A DNA stretch of 64,000 bases from Streptomyces sp. HD. Its GTDB lineage: Bacteria > Actinomycetota > Actinomycetes > Streptomycetales > Streptomycetaceae. This document shows positions 8,196-16,784 of the stretch, one piece after another. Made by a program: the position numbers and the translations under genes. Each line of letters starts with the position of its first letter. The first letter of the stretch is position 1. The stretch is taken from the NCBI RefSeq assembly GCF_028369295.1, contig NZ_JAQMYP010000050.1, positions 1-64,000 on the forward strand, in the 5' to 3' direction. Under the pieces are notes generated by a model. It ran no database searches and was not told the DNA's origin. It was given only the letters and a program-made list of their open reading frames with translations.

Positions 8196-9926
8196 ATGCT
8201 CGATCACGTCATCACGGGTGCGACCGTCGTCGACGGAACGGGTGCCCCCGCGTACACCGCGGATGTGGGAATACGAGACGGTCGTATCACAGCCATCGGG
8301 AACGTCACCGAATCGGCCAGGACCACCGAGGACGCCACCGGACTCGTCCTCGCCCCGGGGTTCGTGGATCCCCATACCCACTACGACGCCCAGCTGTTCT
8401 GGGATCCGTACGCGACCCCCTCCCTCAACCATGGTGTCACCACCGTCGCGGCCGGCAACTGTGGGTTCACGCTCGCGCCACTCAACCCTTCCCGGCCCGA
8501 GGACGCCGACTACACGCGGCGGATGATGTCCAAGGTCGAGGGGATGTCGTTGGTGTCGCTCGAAGAGGGGGCGCCGTGGAGCTGGAGTTCCTTCGGGGAG
8601 TATCTCGATGCCCTTGAGGGGCGGGTCGCCGTCAACGCCGGGTTCATGGTGGGGCACTGTGCGCTGCGGCGGTACGTGATGGGGGCGGAGGCCGTCGGGG
8701 GGCAGCCCAGCGAGGCTCAGCTCGCCGAGATGGTGCGGCTGTTGCATGACGCCATGGCGGCCGGGGCCTGGGGGTTCTCCACCACCCAGTCGTCCACGCA
8801 CTCCGACGGGGACGGGAAGCCGGTGGCGTCCCGGCATGCGCAGGCGCCGGAGCTGCTCGCGCTGTCCAAGGCGGTCGGGGAGCACGAGGGAACGCAGATC
8901 GAGGCGATCGTCGCGGGGTGTCTGGATCAGTTCAGTGACGCCGAGATCGAGTTGCTGGCGGAGATGAGCGCCGCCGCCGGGCGGCCCCTGAACTGGAACG
9001 TGCTGACCATCGACTCGGCGGTTCCCGAGCGGGTGCCCAGGCAGCTGCTGGCCAGTGAGCGGGCGCGCAAGGCGGGCGGCCGGGTCGTGGCGCTGACCAT
9101 GCCGATCCTCACGCCGATGAACATGTCGCTGGGTACCTTCTGCGCGCTCAACCTCATCCCCGGATGGGGGCCGGTCCTCTCGCTGCCCGTGCCGGAGCGG
9201 ATCGCGAAGCTGCGGGAACCCGACGTACGGGCCGAGATGCTGCGGCAGGCCGCGTCCAAGGAGGCCGGTGTCTTCCGGCGGCTGACGAACTTCGGGCGGT
9301 ACGTCATCGGGGACACCTACAGCGAGGCGAACCGTGGGCTGAGCGGGCGGGTGGTCGAGGACATCGCGGCGGAACGGGGCCTGGAACCCTTCCAGTGCCT
9401 GGTCGAGATCTGTGCCAACGACGATCTCCGTACGGTCCTGTGGCCCATGCCCACCGACAACGACCCGGCCTCCTGGAGCATGCGCGCCGAGGCATGGCAG
9501 CACGAGGACGTCATGCTGGGCGGCTCGGACGCGGGGGCCCATCTGGACCGGATGTGCGGGGCGCCGTACACCACCCGGTTCCTCGGGGACTGTCTGCGCG
9601 GGCGGAGGCTGGCCTCGCTGGAGCAGGCCGTCAAGATGCTGACGGACGACCCGGCCCGGCTCTTCGGGCTGCGTGAGCGCGGCCGGATCCAGGAGGGCTT
9701 CCATGCCGACCTGGTGCTCTTCGACCCGGAGCGGATCGACGCCGGTACGGCCACCCTGGTGCACGACCTGCCGGGCGACAGCCCTCGGCTGGACTCCAGG
9801 GCGATCGGGGTACGGGCGGTCTGGGTCAACGGAGTCGAGGCGATCCGGGACGACGTGGTGACCGGGGCCGTACCGGGGCGGGTGCTGCGGTCGGGGCGGG
9901 ACACCAGGACGGTGGCCACGAGGTGA
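8196..9926 (+). CDS. D-aminoacylase / N-acyl-D-amino-acid deacylase family amidohydrolase
   Basis: A 576-aa amidohydrolase. The first metal-binding HxH is H60/H62 in VDPHTHYDAQ, preceded by the small beta domain (VITGATVVDGTGAPAYTADV) typical of the superfamily. A late metal/catalytic aspartate, D445, lies in GGSDAGAHLDR, and the protein ends with the usual beta-domain return (GFHADLVLFDPERI). Members hydrolyse N-acyl-D-amino acids or other cyclic or linear amides; the substrate here is unknown. AAGGAGG lies eight bases before ATG 8196, a strong site. Its stop overlaps the aldehyde dehydrogenase start by four bases (GTGA), so the two are co-translated. The context suggests hydrolysis of an amide or ester intermediate inside a degradative route with LLM, SDR and ALDH steps. 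Confidence 0.88.
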   Translation: MLDHVITGATVVDGTGAPAYTADVGIRDGRITAIGNVTESARTTEDATGLVLAPGFVDPHTHYDAQLFWDPYATPSLNHGVTTVAAGNCGFTLAPLNPSRPEDADYTRRMMSKVEGMSLVSLEEGAPWSWSSFGEYLDALEGRVAVNAGFMVGHCALRRYVMGAEAVGGQPSEAQLAEMVRLLHDAMAAGAWGFSTTQSSTHSDGDGKPVASRHAQAPELLALSKAVGEHEGTQIEAIVAGCLDQFSDAEIELLAEMSAAAGRPLNWNVLTIDSAVPERVPRQLLASERARKAGGRVVALTMPILTPMNMSLGTFCALNLIPGWGPVLSLPVPERIAKLREPDVRAEMLRQAASKEAGVFRRLTNFGRYVIGDTYSEANRGLSGRVVEDIAAERGLEPFQCLVEICANDDLRTVLWPMPTDNDPASWSMRAEAWQHEDVMLGGSDAGAHLDRMCGAPYTTRFLGDCLRGRRLASLEQAVKMLTDDPARLFGLRERGRIQEGFHADLVLFDPERIDAGTATLVHDLPGDSPRLDSRAIGVRAVWVNGVEAIRDDVVTGAVPGRVLRSGRDTRTVATR

Positions 9927-11395
9927 GCGTGCGAGGCCCTGAGGGGCCTGATCGGCAGCGGTTGTTCGTCGGGGGCTCGTGGGTGGAGCCGGACGGCGGG
10001 TACTACGCCGTCGTCGACCCGGCGAACGAGGAGACCGTCGGGTGGGCTCCGGAGGCCTCGCGGGATCAGGTGCACGCGGCCTGCGCCGCGGCCCGCGAGG
10101 CCTTCGGGCCGTGGTCGCGCACGGCGCCGGAGGAGCGGGCGGCGCTGCTGGCGCGTACGGCGGAGATCATCGGCGAGCGTTTCGTGCCGTACGCCGAACT
10201 GGCCCAGGCCGAGACCGGGGCGACCACGGGGACGGCCCGGGGCATGCAGGTGGGCGTCGGGGCGGCTCGTTTCCGGCGGTACGCGCGCGTGGAGCCCGCC
10301 GAGTGGGCGATCCCGCCGCAGATCAACGAGGCCGGGCCGATGGGGAAGGCGGGTGTGATGGGCGCGCTGGCCGTCCGCCAGCCGGTCGGGGTCGTCACCT
10401 GCATCACTTCGTACAACAACCCGTGGGCCAACCCGGCGGGCAAGATCGCCCCCGCGCTGGCCATGGGCAACACCGTGGTCGTGAAACCGGCGCCGCAGGA
10501 CCCGCTGTCCGTCTACCGGATGGCGGAGGCGCTGGAGGCGGCGGGCGTGCCGGCCGGGGTGGTCAACGTCGTCTCGGGCCGGGCGGCGGAGGTCGGCGAG
10601 ACGGCAGTCTCCTCCCCCGACGTCGACATGGTGAGCTTCACCGGCTCCACGGCCGTCGGGCAGCGCATCGCCGAGGTGTGCGGGCGGGACATGAAGCGCC
10701 AGCTGATGGAGCTCGGCGGGAAGGGCGCGGCGGTCGTCCTCGACGACGCGGACATCGGGTCGGCGGTGGCCGGGATCGGGACGACGTTCTCCTTCTACAG
10801 CGGGCAGATCTGCACGGCGCCGACGCGGGTGCTGGCCCAGCGGGGCGTGTACGGGCGGCTGGTCGAGCAACTGGCGGCGTACGCGGGCCGGTTGCGGGTC
10901 GGAGATCCGCGCGAGGCGTCCACCGTCGTCGGGCCGGTCATCTCGGCGGAGCACCGGGACCGGGTGGAGTCGTACGTGGAGACGGGCCGCAAGGAAGGCG
11001 CGGTGGTGGTGGCGGGCGGTGAACGGCCGCCGTACGAGAAGGGCTTCTACGTCGTCCCCACCCTCCTCGCGGACTGCACCAACGACATGCGGGTCGCCCG
11101 GGAGGAGATCTTCGGACCGGTCGTCTCCGTCATCCCCTTCGACGAGGAGGAAGAGGGCATCGCCCTCGCCAACGACACCGACTACGGCCTGATCGACTAC
11201 GTCTGGTCCGGCGACGTCGCCCGCGCCTTCCGGATCGCGCGGCGGCTGCGGGCGGGCGGAGTCGGGGTCAACACCGTCGGGCGCAACATGGAGGCGCCGT
11301 TCGGGGGGTTCAAGAAGAGCGGGGTGGGGCGGGACGTGGGGTCGTACGCCCTGCATGCGTACAGCGAGGTGCAGGCGATCGTGTGGCCGGGGTGA
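9923..11395 (+). CDS. NAD(P)-dependent aldehyde dehydrogenase
   Basis: A 490-aa member of the ALDH superfamily. The general-base glutamate is E263 in the LMELGGKGAAVV motif and the catalytic cysteine is C297 in YSGQICTAPTR. The conserved EEIFGPVVSVIPF and a C-terminal PFGGFKKSGVGRD are also present. It oxidises an aldehyde to the acid with NAD(P)+ in the cytoplasm. Its GTG start overlaps the amidohydrolase stop by four bases. The likely role is the last oxidation of the pathway encoded by the CTGAC-site genes; the aldehyde is not predictable. Confidence 0.92.
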   Translation: MSVRGPEGPDRQRLFVGGSWVEPDGGYYAVVDPANEETVGWAPEASRDQVHAACAAAREAFGPWSRTAPEERAALLARTAEIIGERFVPYAELAQAETGATTGTARGMQVGVGAARFRRYARVEPAEWAIPPQINEAGPMGKAGVMGALAVRQPVGVVTCITSYNNPWANPAGKIAPALAMGNTVVVKPAPQDPLSVYRMAEALEAAGVPAGVVNVVSGRAAEVGETAVSSPDVDMVSFTGSTAVGQRIAEVCGRDMKRQLMELGGKGAAVVLDDADIGSAVAGIGTTFSFYSGQICTAPTRVLAQRGVYGRLVEQLAAYAGRLRVGDPREASTVVGPVISAEHRDRVESYVETGRKEGAVVVAGGERPPYEKGFYVVPTLLADCTNDMRVAREEIFGPVVSVIPFDEEEEGIALANDTDYGLIDYVWSGDVARAFRIARRLRAGGVGVNTVGRNMEAPFGGFKKSGVGRDVGSYALHAYSEVQAIVWPG

Positions 11396-11440
11396 GGGCG
11401 TTCGGGAACATCCCGGGCGTCGTTGTACCTCCGTGAAGTC

Positions 11441-11456
11441 CTCCCGGACCCGGGAG
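11441..11456. promoter_or_regulatory. CTCCCGG-N2-CCGGGAG palindrome before the hydrolase gene
   Basis: A perfect 7-2-7 inverted repeat sits in the 92-bp gap between the aldehyde dehydrogenase and the alpha/beta hydrolase. There is no T tract and the loop is too short for a good terminator, so an operator or mRNA hairpin is more likely. Neighbouring CTGAC sites do not resemble it. Confidence 0.4.
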
Positions 11457-11487
11457 GGCGGCACGACGTGAGAGGGACGGCTGGACG

Positions 11488-12360
11488 ATGAGCACGAAGG
11501 GCCCCGGTCCGCAGGAGATCCGTGGCAGGTCGGTCGTGGTGGACGGCGCCAGGATGGCCTACTGGGAATCGGGGCCGTCCGACGGTGAGCCGGTACTGCT
11601 CCTGCACGGCTATCCCGCGAGTCACCGCTGCTGGCGTCACCAGTTCCCGGCGCTGGCGCGAGAGCACCGGGTGATCGCACCGGACCTCCTGGGCTGGGGT
11701 CGCTCCGAGCGGCCCGTGCACCTGCGCTTCGACTACGACACCGAGACGGCGCGCATCGGCCGGCTCCTGGACGCGCTGGCCATCGACTCCGTCAACCTCT
11801 TCGGCCACGACTACGGCGGCTTTCTCTCGCTGGGTTTCGCCCAGACCCACCCCGACCGCGTCCGCCGACTGGCGATCCTCAACAGCCGCGCCCAGTCCTC
11901 CTTCGTGCCCCGCTGGTACCTCGCCTTCGGCCTGTGCACCCTGGCCGCGCGGACCCCCGTGCTCCGGGCGCTGATGGCACGGCTGCCCCTCGTCGCCCTG
12001 CACCGCCGGTCGTTCGCCCCGCTGGTTCGCCACGGCCATGTCGACGCCGAACTCCTGGACACCTACATCGGCTGGATGGACACGGGGGAGGGGCGCCACT
12101 GGCTGGTCCGCTTCTTCAGCGACTACCGCGTCACCGCCCGCCCCGAACTGCGTCGGCGGCTCGGCGAGATCTCCTGCCCGACCGCGGTCGTCTGGGGCCG
12201 GGCGGACGCCTATCTGCGCCCCGCGATCGCCGCCGAACTCGCCGAACGGATCCCGCCCGCCGAACTGACGATGCTCGACGACGCCGGGCACTGGGTGATG
12301 GACGAGCGCCCGACGGAAGTCACCGCCGCGCTTGAGCGGCTGCTTGCTCGGGAGCCATGA
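11488..12360 (+). CDS. Alpha/beta-fold hydrolase with aspartate nucleophile
   Basis: A 290-aa alpha/beta hydrolase. The oxyanion-hole motif is LLHGYPASH. The nucleophile elbow reads GHDYGG with D108, an aspartate rather than serine, as in haloalkane dehalogenases and epoxide hydrolases. The catalytic histidine is H268 in DDAGHWVMDE. A cap region lies about residues 135-205. Expected chemistry is hydrolysis through an alkyl-enzyme ester. The ATG at 11488 follows GAGAGGGACGG. It is 92 bp behind the aldehyde dehydrogenase on the same strand, so it may be read from the same operon. Dehalogenase and epoxide hydrolase activity cannot be separated from sequence alone. Confidence 0.85.
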   Translation: MSTKGPGPQEIRGRSVVVDGARMAYWESGPSDGEPVLLLHGYPASHRCWRHQFPALAREHRVIAPDLLGWGRSERPVHLRFDYDTETARIGRLLDALAIDSVNLFGHDYGGFLSLGFAQTHPDRVRRLAILNSRAQSSFVPRWYLAFGLCTLAARTPVLRALMARLPLVALHRRSFAPLVRHGHVDAELLDTYIGWMDTGEGRHWLVRFFSDYRVTARPELRRRLGEISCPTAVVWGRADAYLRPAIAAELAERIPPAELTMLDDAGHWVMDERPTEVTAALERLLAREP

Positions 12361-12435
12361 GGTCGGGTCGCCACCGGGAGGCGTGAGGTCGGGTCGCCGA
12401 CCGTCCATGCCCCCGCTTCCCGGCGCTCAGCTGAC

Positions 12436-12518
12436 AGCCGTGGGCCGTGGGCCGTGGGTCGTGGCCGTGGCCGTGAGCCGTGAGCCGTGAGCCGTAGGCC
12501 GAGCTGTGAGCCGTGAGC
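12436..12518. repeat. Degenerate heptanucleotide tandem repeat (GCCGTGG/GCCGTGA)
   Basis: About eleven imperfect copies of a 7-bp unit, GCCGTGG drifting to GCCGTGA, run up to the stop codon of the deazaflavin nitroreductase gene. A 15-bp direct repeat (TGAGGTCGGGTCGCC) lies just before it, at 12358 and 12384. The tract fills the convergent gap between two genes. No protein signal is seen in it. Confidence 0.7.
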
Positions 12519-12914
12519 TCAGCTGTCCAGGTCCACCCGCACCGTGAGCAGATTCGTCCCGAGCGCTTTGACGCCGGCGCTGTTGAGGCGGGGCAGACCG
12601 CGCAACCGTGCCACCGGGTCGTCGTCGGGCAGCAGGTGGGCCGTGCCGGTGTGCCACCGCCCCTTGATCCGTACCCGCACCCGCGGATCGGCCTTGATGT
12701 TGCGGACGTACTGCGACTTGTCGCCGAACTCCGAGACCAGCCAGAAGGCGTCACCGACCCGGCGGCCGCCCACGGGTGTCTGGCGGGGCTGTCCGGAGAC
12801 GCGGCCCGTGGTCTCCAGGACCGTCTGGAGGGGAAGGCGGCGCAGCACCGGATTGCCGATGTGGCGCTGGAAGCCGGTGGTGGCTCGGAACCTGAGCTCG
12901 GCGAGGCGGGACAT
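12519..12914 (-). CDS. Deazaflavin (F420)-dependent nitroreductase/quinone reductase family protein
   Basis: A 131-aa split-barrel protein of the Ddn family. Diagnostic stretches are LETTGRVSGQPRQTPVGGRRVGDAFWLVSE, which carries the glycine- and arginine-rich F420 phosphate-binding loop, and KSQYVRNIKADPRVRVRIKGRWHTGTAHLL. These enzymes use F420H2 to reduce quinones or nitro compounds, often at the membrane. The ATG at 12914 is divergent from the nuclease/phosphatase-fold gene at 13015, leaving about 100 bp for two promoters. It fits the local F420 theme with the LLM proteins and fbiC at 18004. Confidence 0.88.
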   Translation of the reverse strand: MSRLAELRFRATTGFQRHIGNPVLRRLPLQTVLETTGRVSGQPRQTPVGGRRVGDAFWLVSEFGDKSQYVRNIKADPRVRVRIKGRWHTGTAHLLPDDDPVARLRGLPRLNSAGVKALGTNLLTVRVDLDS

Positions 12915-13014
12915 GCCGGTGGATCTCCTGTCTCCTGCGGAGTGTCGGGGCGCGACGGTCGAACTGTTGCTTCAATGGTCCCCGACGCGGCAGGACGAGA
13001 GCGGGTGGCTGCGG

Positions 13015-13842
13015 ATGCGGGTCGTGACCTGGAACCTCTGGTGGCGGTTCGGGCCCTGGGAGGCCCGGCAGAAGGCCATCCTGGCCGAGCTGCGCGACCT
13101 GCGCCCCGATGTGGTGGGCCTGCAGGAAGTGTGGGCGGCCGGCGGTGAGAACCAGGCCGAGTGGCTGGCCGCCGAGCTCGGCATGCACTGGACCTGGGCC
13201 CCCTCGCCCGCCCCCGAGCGCTGGCGCCGGCGCATCGGCGACTCCTCGGCCGACATCGGGAACGCCGTACTGAGCCGCTGGCCGGTTGTCGCCCAGCGCA
13301 CCTTGCGCCTCCCCGCACCCCCCGACGTGGACGACGGCCGCCTCGCCCTCTTCGCCCGCCTGGCCACCCCCTCCTACGACATCGCCTTCTTCACCACCCA
13401 CCTCACCTCCGCCCTGCACGCCTCGGCCGTACGCTGCCGCCAGGTCACCGCACTCGCCGAGTTCATCGCCGAGAACCGGGGCGACACCCCCTTCCCGACG
13501 GTCGTCACCGGCGACTTCAACGCCTGGCCCGACTCCGACGAGATCCGTCTCTTCGGCGGCTACCGCACCGCCCCGGTCGTGCCCGGCCAGGTCTTCTTCG
13601 ACGCCTGGCAGTACGCCGACCCGTCCGCCCCCTCGGTCACCTGGGACCGCGAGAACCCGTACGTCGCGGCCGGGCTGGAGCCGAGCGTCCGCATCGACTA
13701 CATCCACGTGGGACCGCCCGGCACGGGCGGCCTGGGCCACGTACGCGCCGTACACCGCGCGGGCGACGGCCCGGTCGACGGCACCTGGCCGTCGGATCAT
13801 GCGGCGGTGGTGGCCGAGCTGGGGGACGGGGCGGTGCGGTGA
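13015..13842 (+). CDS. Endonuclease/exonuclease/phosphatase family protein
   Basis: A 275-aa protein with the complete EEP (DNase I-like) motif series: VVTWNLWW, VVGLQEVW (metal-binding glutamate), VVTGDFNAWPDSDEIRL (Asp-x-Asn catalytic site), SVRIDYIHVG, and the terminal PSDHAAVV Asp-His pair. It could be a nuclease, sphingomyelinase-like or inositol-phosphate phosphatase; family members differ in substrate and nothing here decides it. No signal peptide is seen. The ATG at 13015 begins right at the first beta strand but has no clear ribosome site. It is divergent from the Ddn-family gene. Confidence 0.85.
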   Translation: MRVVTWNLWWRFGPWEARQKAILAELRDLRPDVVGLQEVWAAGGENQAEWLAAELGMHWTWAPSPAPERWRRRIGDSSADIGNAVLSRWPVVAQRTLRLPAPPDVDDGRLALFARLATPSYDIAFFTTHLTSALHASAVRCRQVTALAEFIAENRGDTPFPTVVTGDFNAWPDSDEIRLFGGYRTAPVVPGQVFFDAWQYADPSAPSVTWDRENPYVAAGLEPSVRIDYIHVGPPGTGGLGHVRAVHRAGDGPVDGTWPSDHAAVVAELGDGAVR

Positions 13843-13951
13843 CGGCCGGGCCGGGCGGGGATGCGCCTCGCCCCCACCTCTTCACCGTGGCCGCCCACCA
13901 GGGAACCACCACGCTCGGCTCCCGTGAGGCCGTGACGGCCGTAGCCGGTCT

Positions 13952-13990
13952 GGAGACGTTCGTGGACTCGGCGATGTAGGTGTCGCCCGC
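13952..13990 (-). pseudogene. Remnant of a CehA/McbA-type PHP hydrolase 3' end
   Basis: Read on the minus strand, this 39-bp stretch encodes AGDTYIAESTNVS and matches the intact metallohydrolase gene about 2.3 kb away (RAGRSYIAESKNVS, near 16290-16325) at 35 of 39 bases. Flanking codons (TAVTASREPSVV) still look weakly related. It is not part of any complete gene and probably is a leftover of a duplicated copy. Confidence 0.45.
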
Positions 13991-14001
13991 GCGGGCCGGG
14001 C

Positions 14002-14850
14002 TCACAAGAACTGCGCGTACTCGTCCAACGCCCCCAGAACCTCCGCCTCTCCCGCCGGCGGCAACTGCACCACGACCTCCTCGATCCCCAACTCCGCGTA
14101 GTGCGCGAGCTTGCCGGGGTTGGGGTACACGGCGTACGGCACGACCTGGAGGGACTGTGGGTCGCGCCCGGCGTCGGCCCAGACGGCCCGCAGCCGGGGA
14201 AGGCTTTCGGACAGCCCGCGTCCACCGATCGGCAGCCACCCGTCGGCGTACTCACTGATGTGCGCGAACAGCTTCGGCCCGGCGGCCCCGCCGATGAGCG
14301 TACGAGGGCCGTTGACCCTCGGCCCACGTGGCTTCTGTACGGGCTTGGGGTAGGCGAAACTGGGCCGGACCGACCCGAACTCCCCTTTGTACGCGGTCGG
14401 TTCCTCCGCCCACAGGGCCCGCATCAGGGCCATCCGGTCCCGGACGAGCTCGCGCCGTGTGCGCCACTCGACGCCGTGATCGGCGGCCTCCTCCACGTTC
14501 CAGCCGAAGCCGAGCCCGAGGGTGAAGCGCCCGCCGGACAGGTGGTCCAGGGTCGCGATCTGCTTGGCCAGGTCGATCGGGTCGTGCTGGGCGACCAGGG
14601 TGATGCCGGTGCCGAGCCCCAGCCGTTCGGTGACGGCGGCGGCCTGGCCGAGGGCGATGAAGGGATCGAGGGTACGGCCGTACTCGGGTGGCAGCTCGCC
14701 ACCGGCCGGGTACGGCGTGGTCCGCTCGACGGGGATGTGGGTGTGCTCGGGCAGATACAGCCCGGCGAACCCGCGCTGCTCCAGCTCACGGGCGAGCCGG
14801 ATCGGGGTGATGGTCTCGTCAGTGAGGAAGATCGTGACGGAGATGCGCAT
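14002..14850 (-). CDS. LLM class F420-dependent oxidoreductase
   Basis: A 282-aa LLM protein of the F420 subgroup. It shows GLYLPEHTHIPV, a TPYPAGGELPPEY loop seen in many actinobacterial members, the LDHLSGGRFTLGLGFGWNVEE cofactor-binding segment, and GPRTLIGGAAGPKLF. No export signal is present. Substrate unknown. It starts at ATG 14850 and is divergent from the PHP metallohydrolase at 15062. A 12-bp perfect palindrome lies in the shared upstream region, different from the CTGAC sites, so it is probably under another regulator. Confidence 0.88.
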   Translation of the reverse strand: MRISVTIFLTDETITPIRLARELEQRGFAGLYLPEHTHIPVERTTPYPAGGELPPEYGRTLDPFIALGQAAAVTERLGLGTGITLVAQHDPIDLAKQIATLDHLSGGRFTLGLGFGWNVEEAADHGVEWRTRRELVRDRMALMRALWAEEPTAYKGEFGSVRPSFAYPKPVQKPRGPRVNGPRTLIGGAAGPKLFAHISEYADGWLPIGGRGLSESLPRLRAVWADAGRDPQSLQVVPYAVYPNPGKLAHYAELGIEEVVVQLPPAGEAEVLGALDEYAQFL

Positions 14851-14888
14851 GTCTGCATCTGTACCGCCTGGACGTCACGATGTCGATA

Positions 14889-14900
14889 CCGACCGGTCGG
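14889..14900. promoter_or_regulatory. CCGACCGGTCGG palindrome, candidate TetR operator
   Basis: A perfect 12-bp palindrome about 40 bp upstream of the minus-strand LLM start and about 160 bp before the divergent metallohydrolase. GACCGGTC-type centres are common in TetR-family operators. No TetR gene is in the window. Confidence 0.5.
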
Positions 14901-15061
14901 CACAGATTGCTCGCGGAGGGTCGCCGGGACGTACGACAGCTGCCGATTGGCTGCCGATTCCCTTCCCTTGCCCGGAAGTTCACGGCTCAATACCAGAGTT
15001 GCACGCACCACCACTGCACCACCCACGCCATGTCACTCACGACGCCCCGGGGAGCAGCAGC

Positions 15062-16642
15062 ATGTGCGAGGACAATCACGCGAGCCACGCGGACGACGCC
15101 GCCCACGCGGACGACGCCGCCCACGCGGACCATGCCGGCCACGCGGGCCTGGGCAGACGCGCACTGTTCGTGACGGGAGCCGCCGCCGCGCTTACGTTGG
15201 GAAGCGTGACCTTCGCTCAAGGCGCCGACGACACCCAGGACGCGGAGACCCGCACGGTGCGGGGCACGCTGCCGCCCGGGTCCCCCGACTTCGTGTATCT
15301 GCCGGTCGAAGTACCGTCCGGCGTACGGGAGATCAAGGTCTCCTACTCCTACGAGAAGCCGTCCGTCCCGGCCGGCACCCCGGGCAACGCCCTCGACATC
15401 GGCATCTTCGACCAGCACGGCACCGAGCTCGGCGGCCGTGGCTTCAGGGGCTGGTCGGGCGGGGCGCGCACGGAGTTCTTCATCCGGGCGGACGAGGCGA
15501 CGCCGGGGTACCTCCCGGGCCCGGTCCGGGAGGGCACCTGGCACATCGCGCTCGGCCCCTACACGGTGGCGCCGCAGGGACTGCCGTACGAGATCACGAT
15601 CACGCTGACGTACGGCGAGCCCTGCGAGGCCGTGGAGCCGACGTACCCGCCGGAGCGGGCGAAGGGGCGGGGCCGCGCCTGGTACCGCGGCGACTGCCAC
15701 CTCCATTCCTGGTTCTCCGACGGCCGCCGCACCCCCGCCGAGATCGCGGCCCTCGCCCGCGAGGCCGGCCTGGACTTCATCAACAGCTCCGAGCACAACA
15801 CGCACTCGGCGCACGCGCACTGGGCCGACGTGGCCGGCGACGACCTGCTGGTGATGCTGGGTGAGGAGATCACGACCCGCAACGGCCACGTCGTGGCCCT
15901 CGGTATCGAGCCGGGGACGTTCATCGACTGGCGCTACCGCGCCCGCGACAACCGCTTCGGCAGGTTCGCCCGCCAGATCCGCCGCGCCGGCGGCCTCGTC
16001 GTGCCCGCCCACCCGCACGCCACCTGCGTCGGCTGCAACTGGAAGTTCGGCTTCAACGAGGCGGACGCGGTCGAGGTCTGGAACGGCCCGTGGACGCCGG
16101 ACGACGAGATGGCCCTCGCCGACTGGGACAGCATGCTGGTCGCGTCGGTGCGCGAGAACGGCCGCGACTGGATCCCGGCGATGGGCAACAGCGACGCCCA
16201 CCGCAGCCCCGACCCGGTCGGCTCCCCCCAGACGGTGGTCCTCGCCGACGCCCTCACCCGCGAGGCCATCCAGGAGGGCATCCGGGCGGGCCGCTCCTAC
16301 ATCGCCGAGTCCAAGAACGTCTCCCTCACCTTCACGGCATCGGGCGCCCGCGGCGAACAGGCGGGCATCGGCGAACGCCTGAAGGTCGACCGCGACACCC
16401 CGGTGACGGTCCGCCTGGAGGCATCGGGTGCCCCCCGCTGCACGGTCCGCTTCGTGACGGACCAGGGCGTCCTACTGACGAGCGCACCCCTGCCGGTGTC
16501 CGGTTCCGGCGTCGTGGAGTGGCACACGACGCCCGCGTACGCGGCTTACGTACGGGCGGAGTTGCGGCACGAGACGGCGGTGGGGCCGCTGCCGGGGGCG
16601 TTGGCGGCGTTCACGAACCCGATCTTCCTGGGGCGTTCGTAG
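15062..16642 (+). CDS. Secreted CehA/McbA-family metallohydrolase (PHP domain)
   Basis: A 526-aa protein. Residues about 5-30 hold a histidine/aspartate-rich 6-residue repeat (HADDAA/HADHAG), followed by a twin-arginine-like export signal (LGRRALFVTGAAAALTLGS). A beta-rich domain covers about 60-200. The PHP domain starts with the metal-binding DCHLHSWFSDG, then SSEHNTHSAHAHW, GEEITTRNGHVVALG, PAHPHATC and GNSDAHR, giving a full set of His/Asp ligands. Relatives hydrolyse carbaryl-type esters and phosphodiesters, so an extracytoplasmic hydrolase is likely; the substrate is open. The ATG at 15062 follows GGGAGCAGCAGC. The placement of a His/Asp repeat before the signal peptide is unusual. Confidence 0.85.
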   Translation: MCEDNHASHADDAAHADDAAHADHAGHAGLGRRALFVTGAAAALTLGSVTFAQGADDTQDAETRTVRGTLPPGSPDFVYLPVEVPSGVREIKVSYSYEKPSVPAGTPGNALDIGIFDQHGTELGGRGFRGWSGGARTEFFIRADEATPGYLPGPVREGTWHIALGPYTVAPQGLPYEITITLTYGEPCEAVEPTYPPERAKGRGRAWYRGDCHLHSWFSDGRRTPAEIAALAREAGLDFINSSEHNTHSAHAHWADVAGDDLLVMLGEEITTRNGHVVALGIEPGTFIDWRYRARDNRFGRFARQIRRAGGLVVPAHPHATCVGCNWKFGFNEADAVEVWNGPWTPDDEMALADWDSMLVASVRENGRDWIPAMGNSDAHRSPDPVGSPQTVVLADALTREAIQEGIRAGRSYIAESKNVSLTFTASGARGEQAGIGERLKVDRDTPVTVRLEASGAPRCTVRFVTDQGVLLTSAPLPVSGSGVVEWHTTPAYAAYVRAELRHETAVGPLPGALAAFTNPIFLGRS

Positions 16643-16690
16643 CACGGGCGTACCGGATGACGCCCCCTCTGGGTTCGCTGAACGACTCCT

Positions 16691-16724
16691 GCCGGCCGGA
16701 CCTCAAAACCGTGACCCGGCCGGC
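16691..16724. terminator. Bidirectional hairpin between convergent genes
   Basis: GCCGGCCGG (16691-16699) and CCGGCCGGC (16716-16724) form a perfect 9-bp stem with a 16-base loop. It lies between the metallohydrolase stop (16642) and the end of the convergent hydrolase gene (16785). No T tract follows, as is usual for Streptomyces hairpin terminators. Confidence 0.6.
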
Positions 16725-16784
16725 TCGGCCAATTCGCCCCGGCCCCGGTGGCGCCCGTCCGTCGGTGAGCGGCGTGCCGGCGCG

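Noticed and set aside
12427..12518. A CRISPR-like or regulatory array made of the short repeats
   Set aside because: The units are 7 bp with no spacers; this is a simple tandem repeat.
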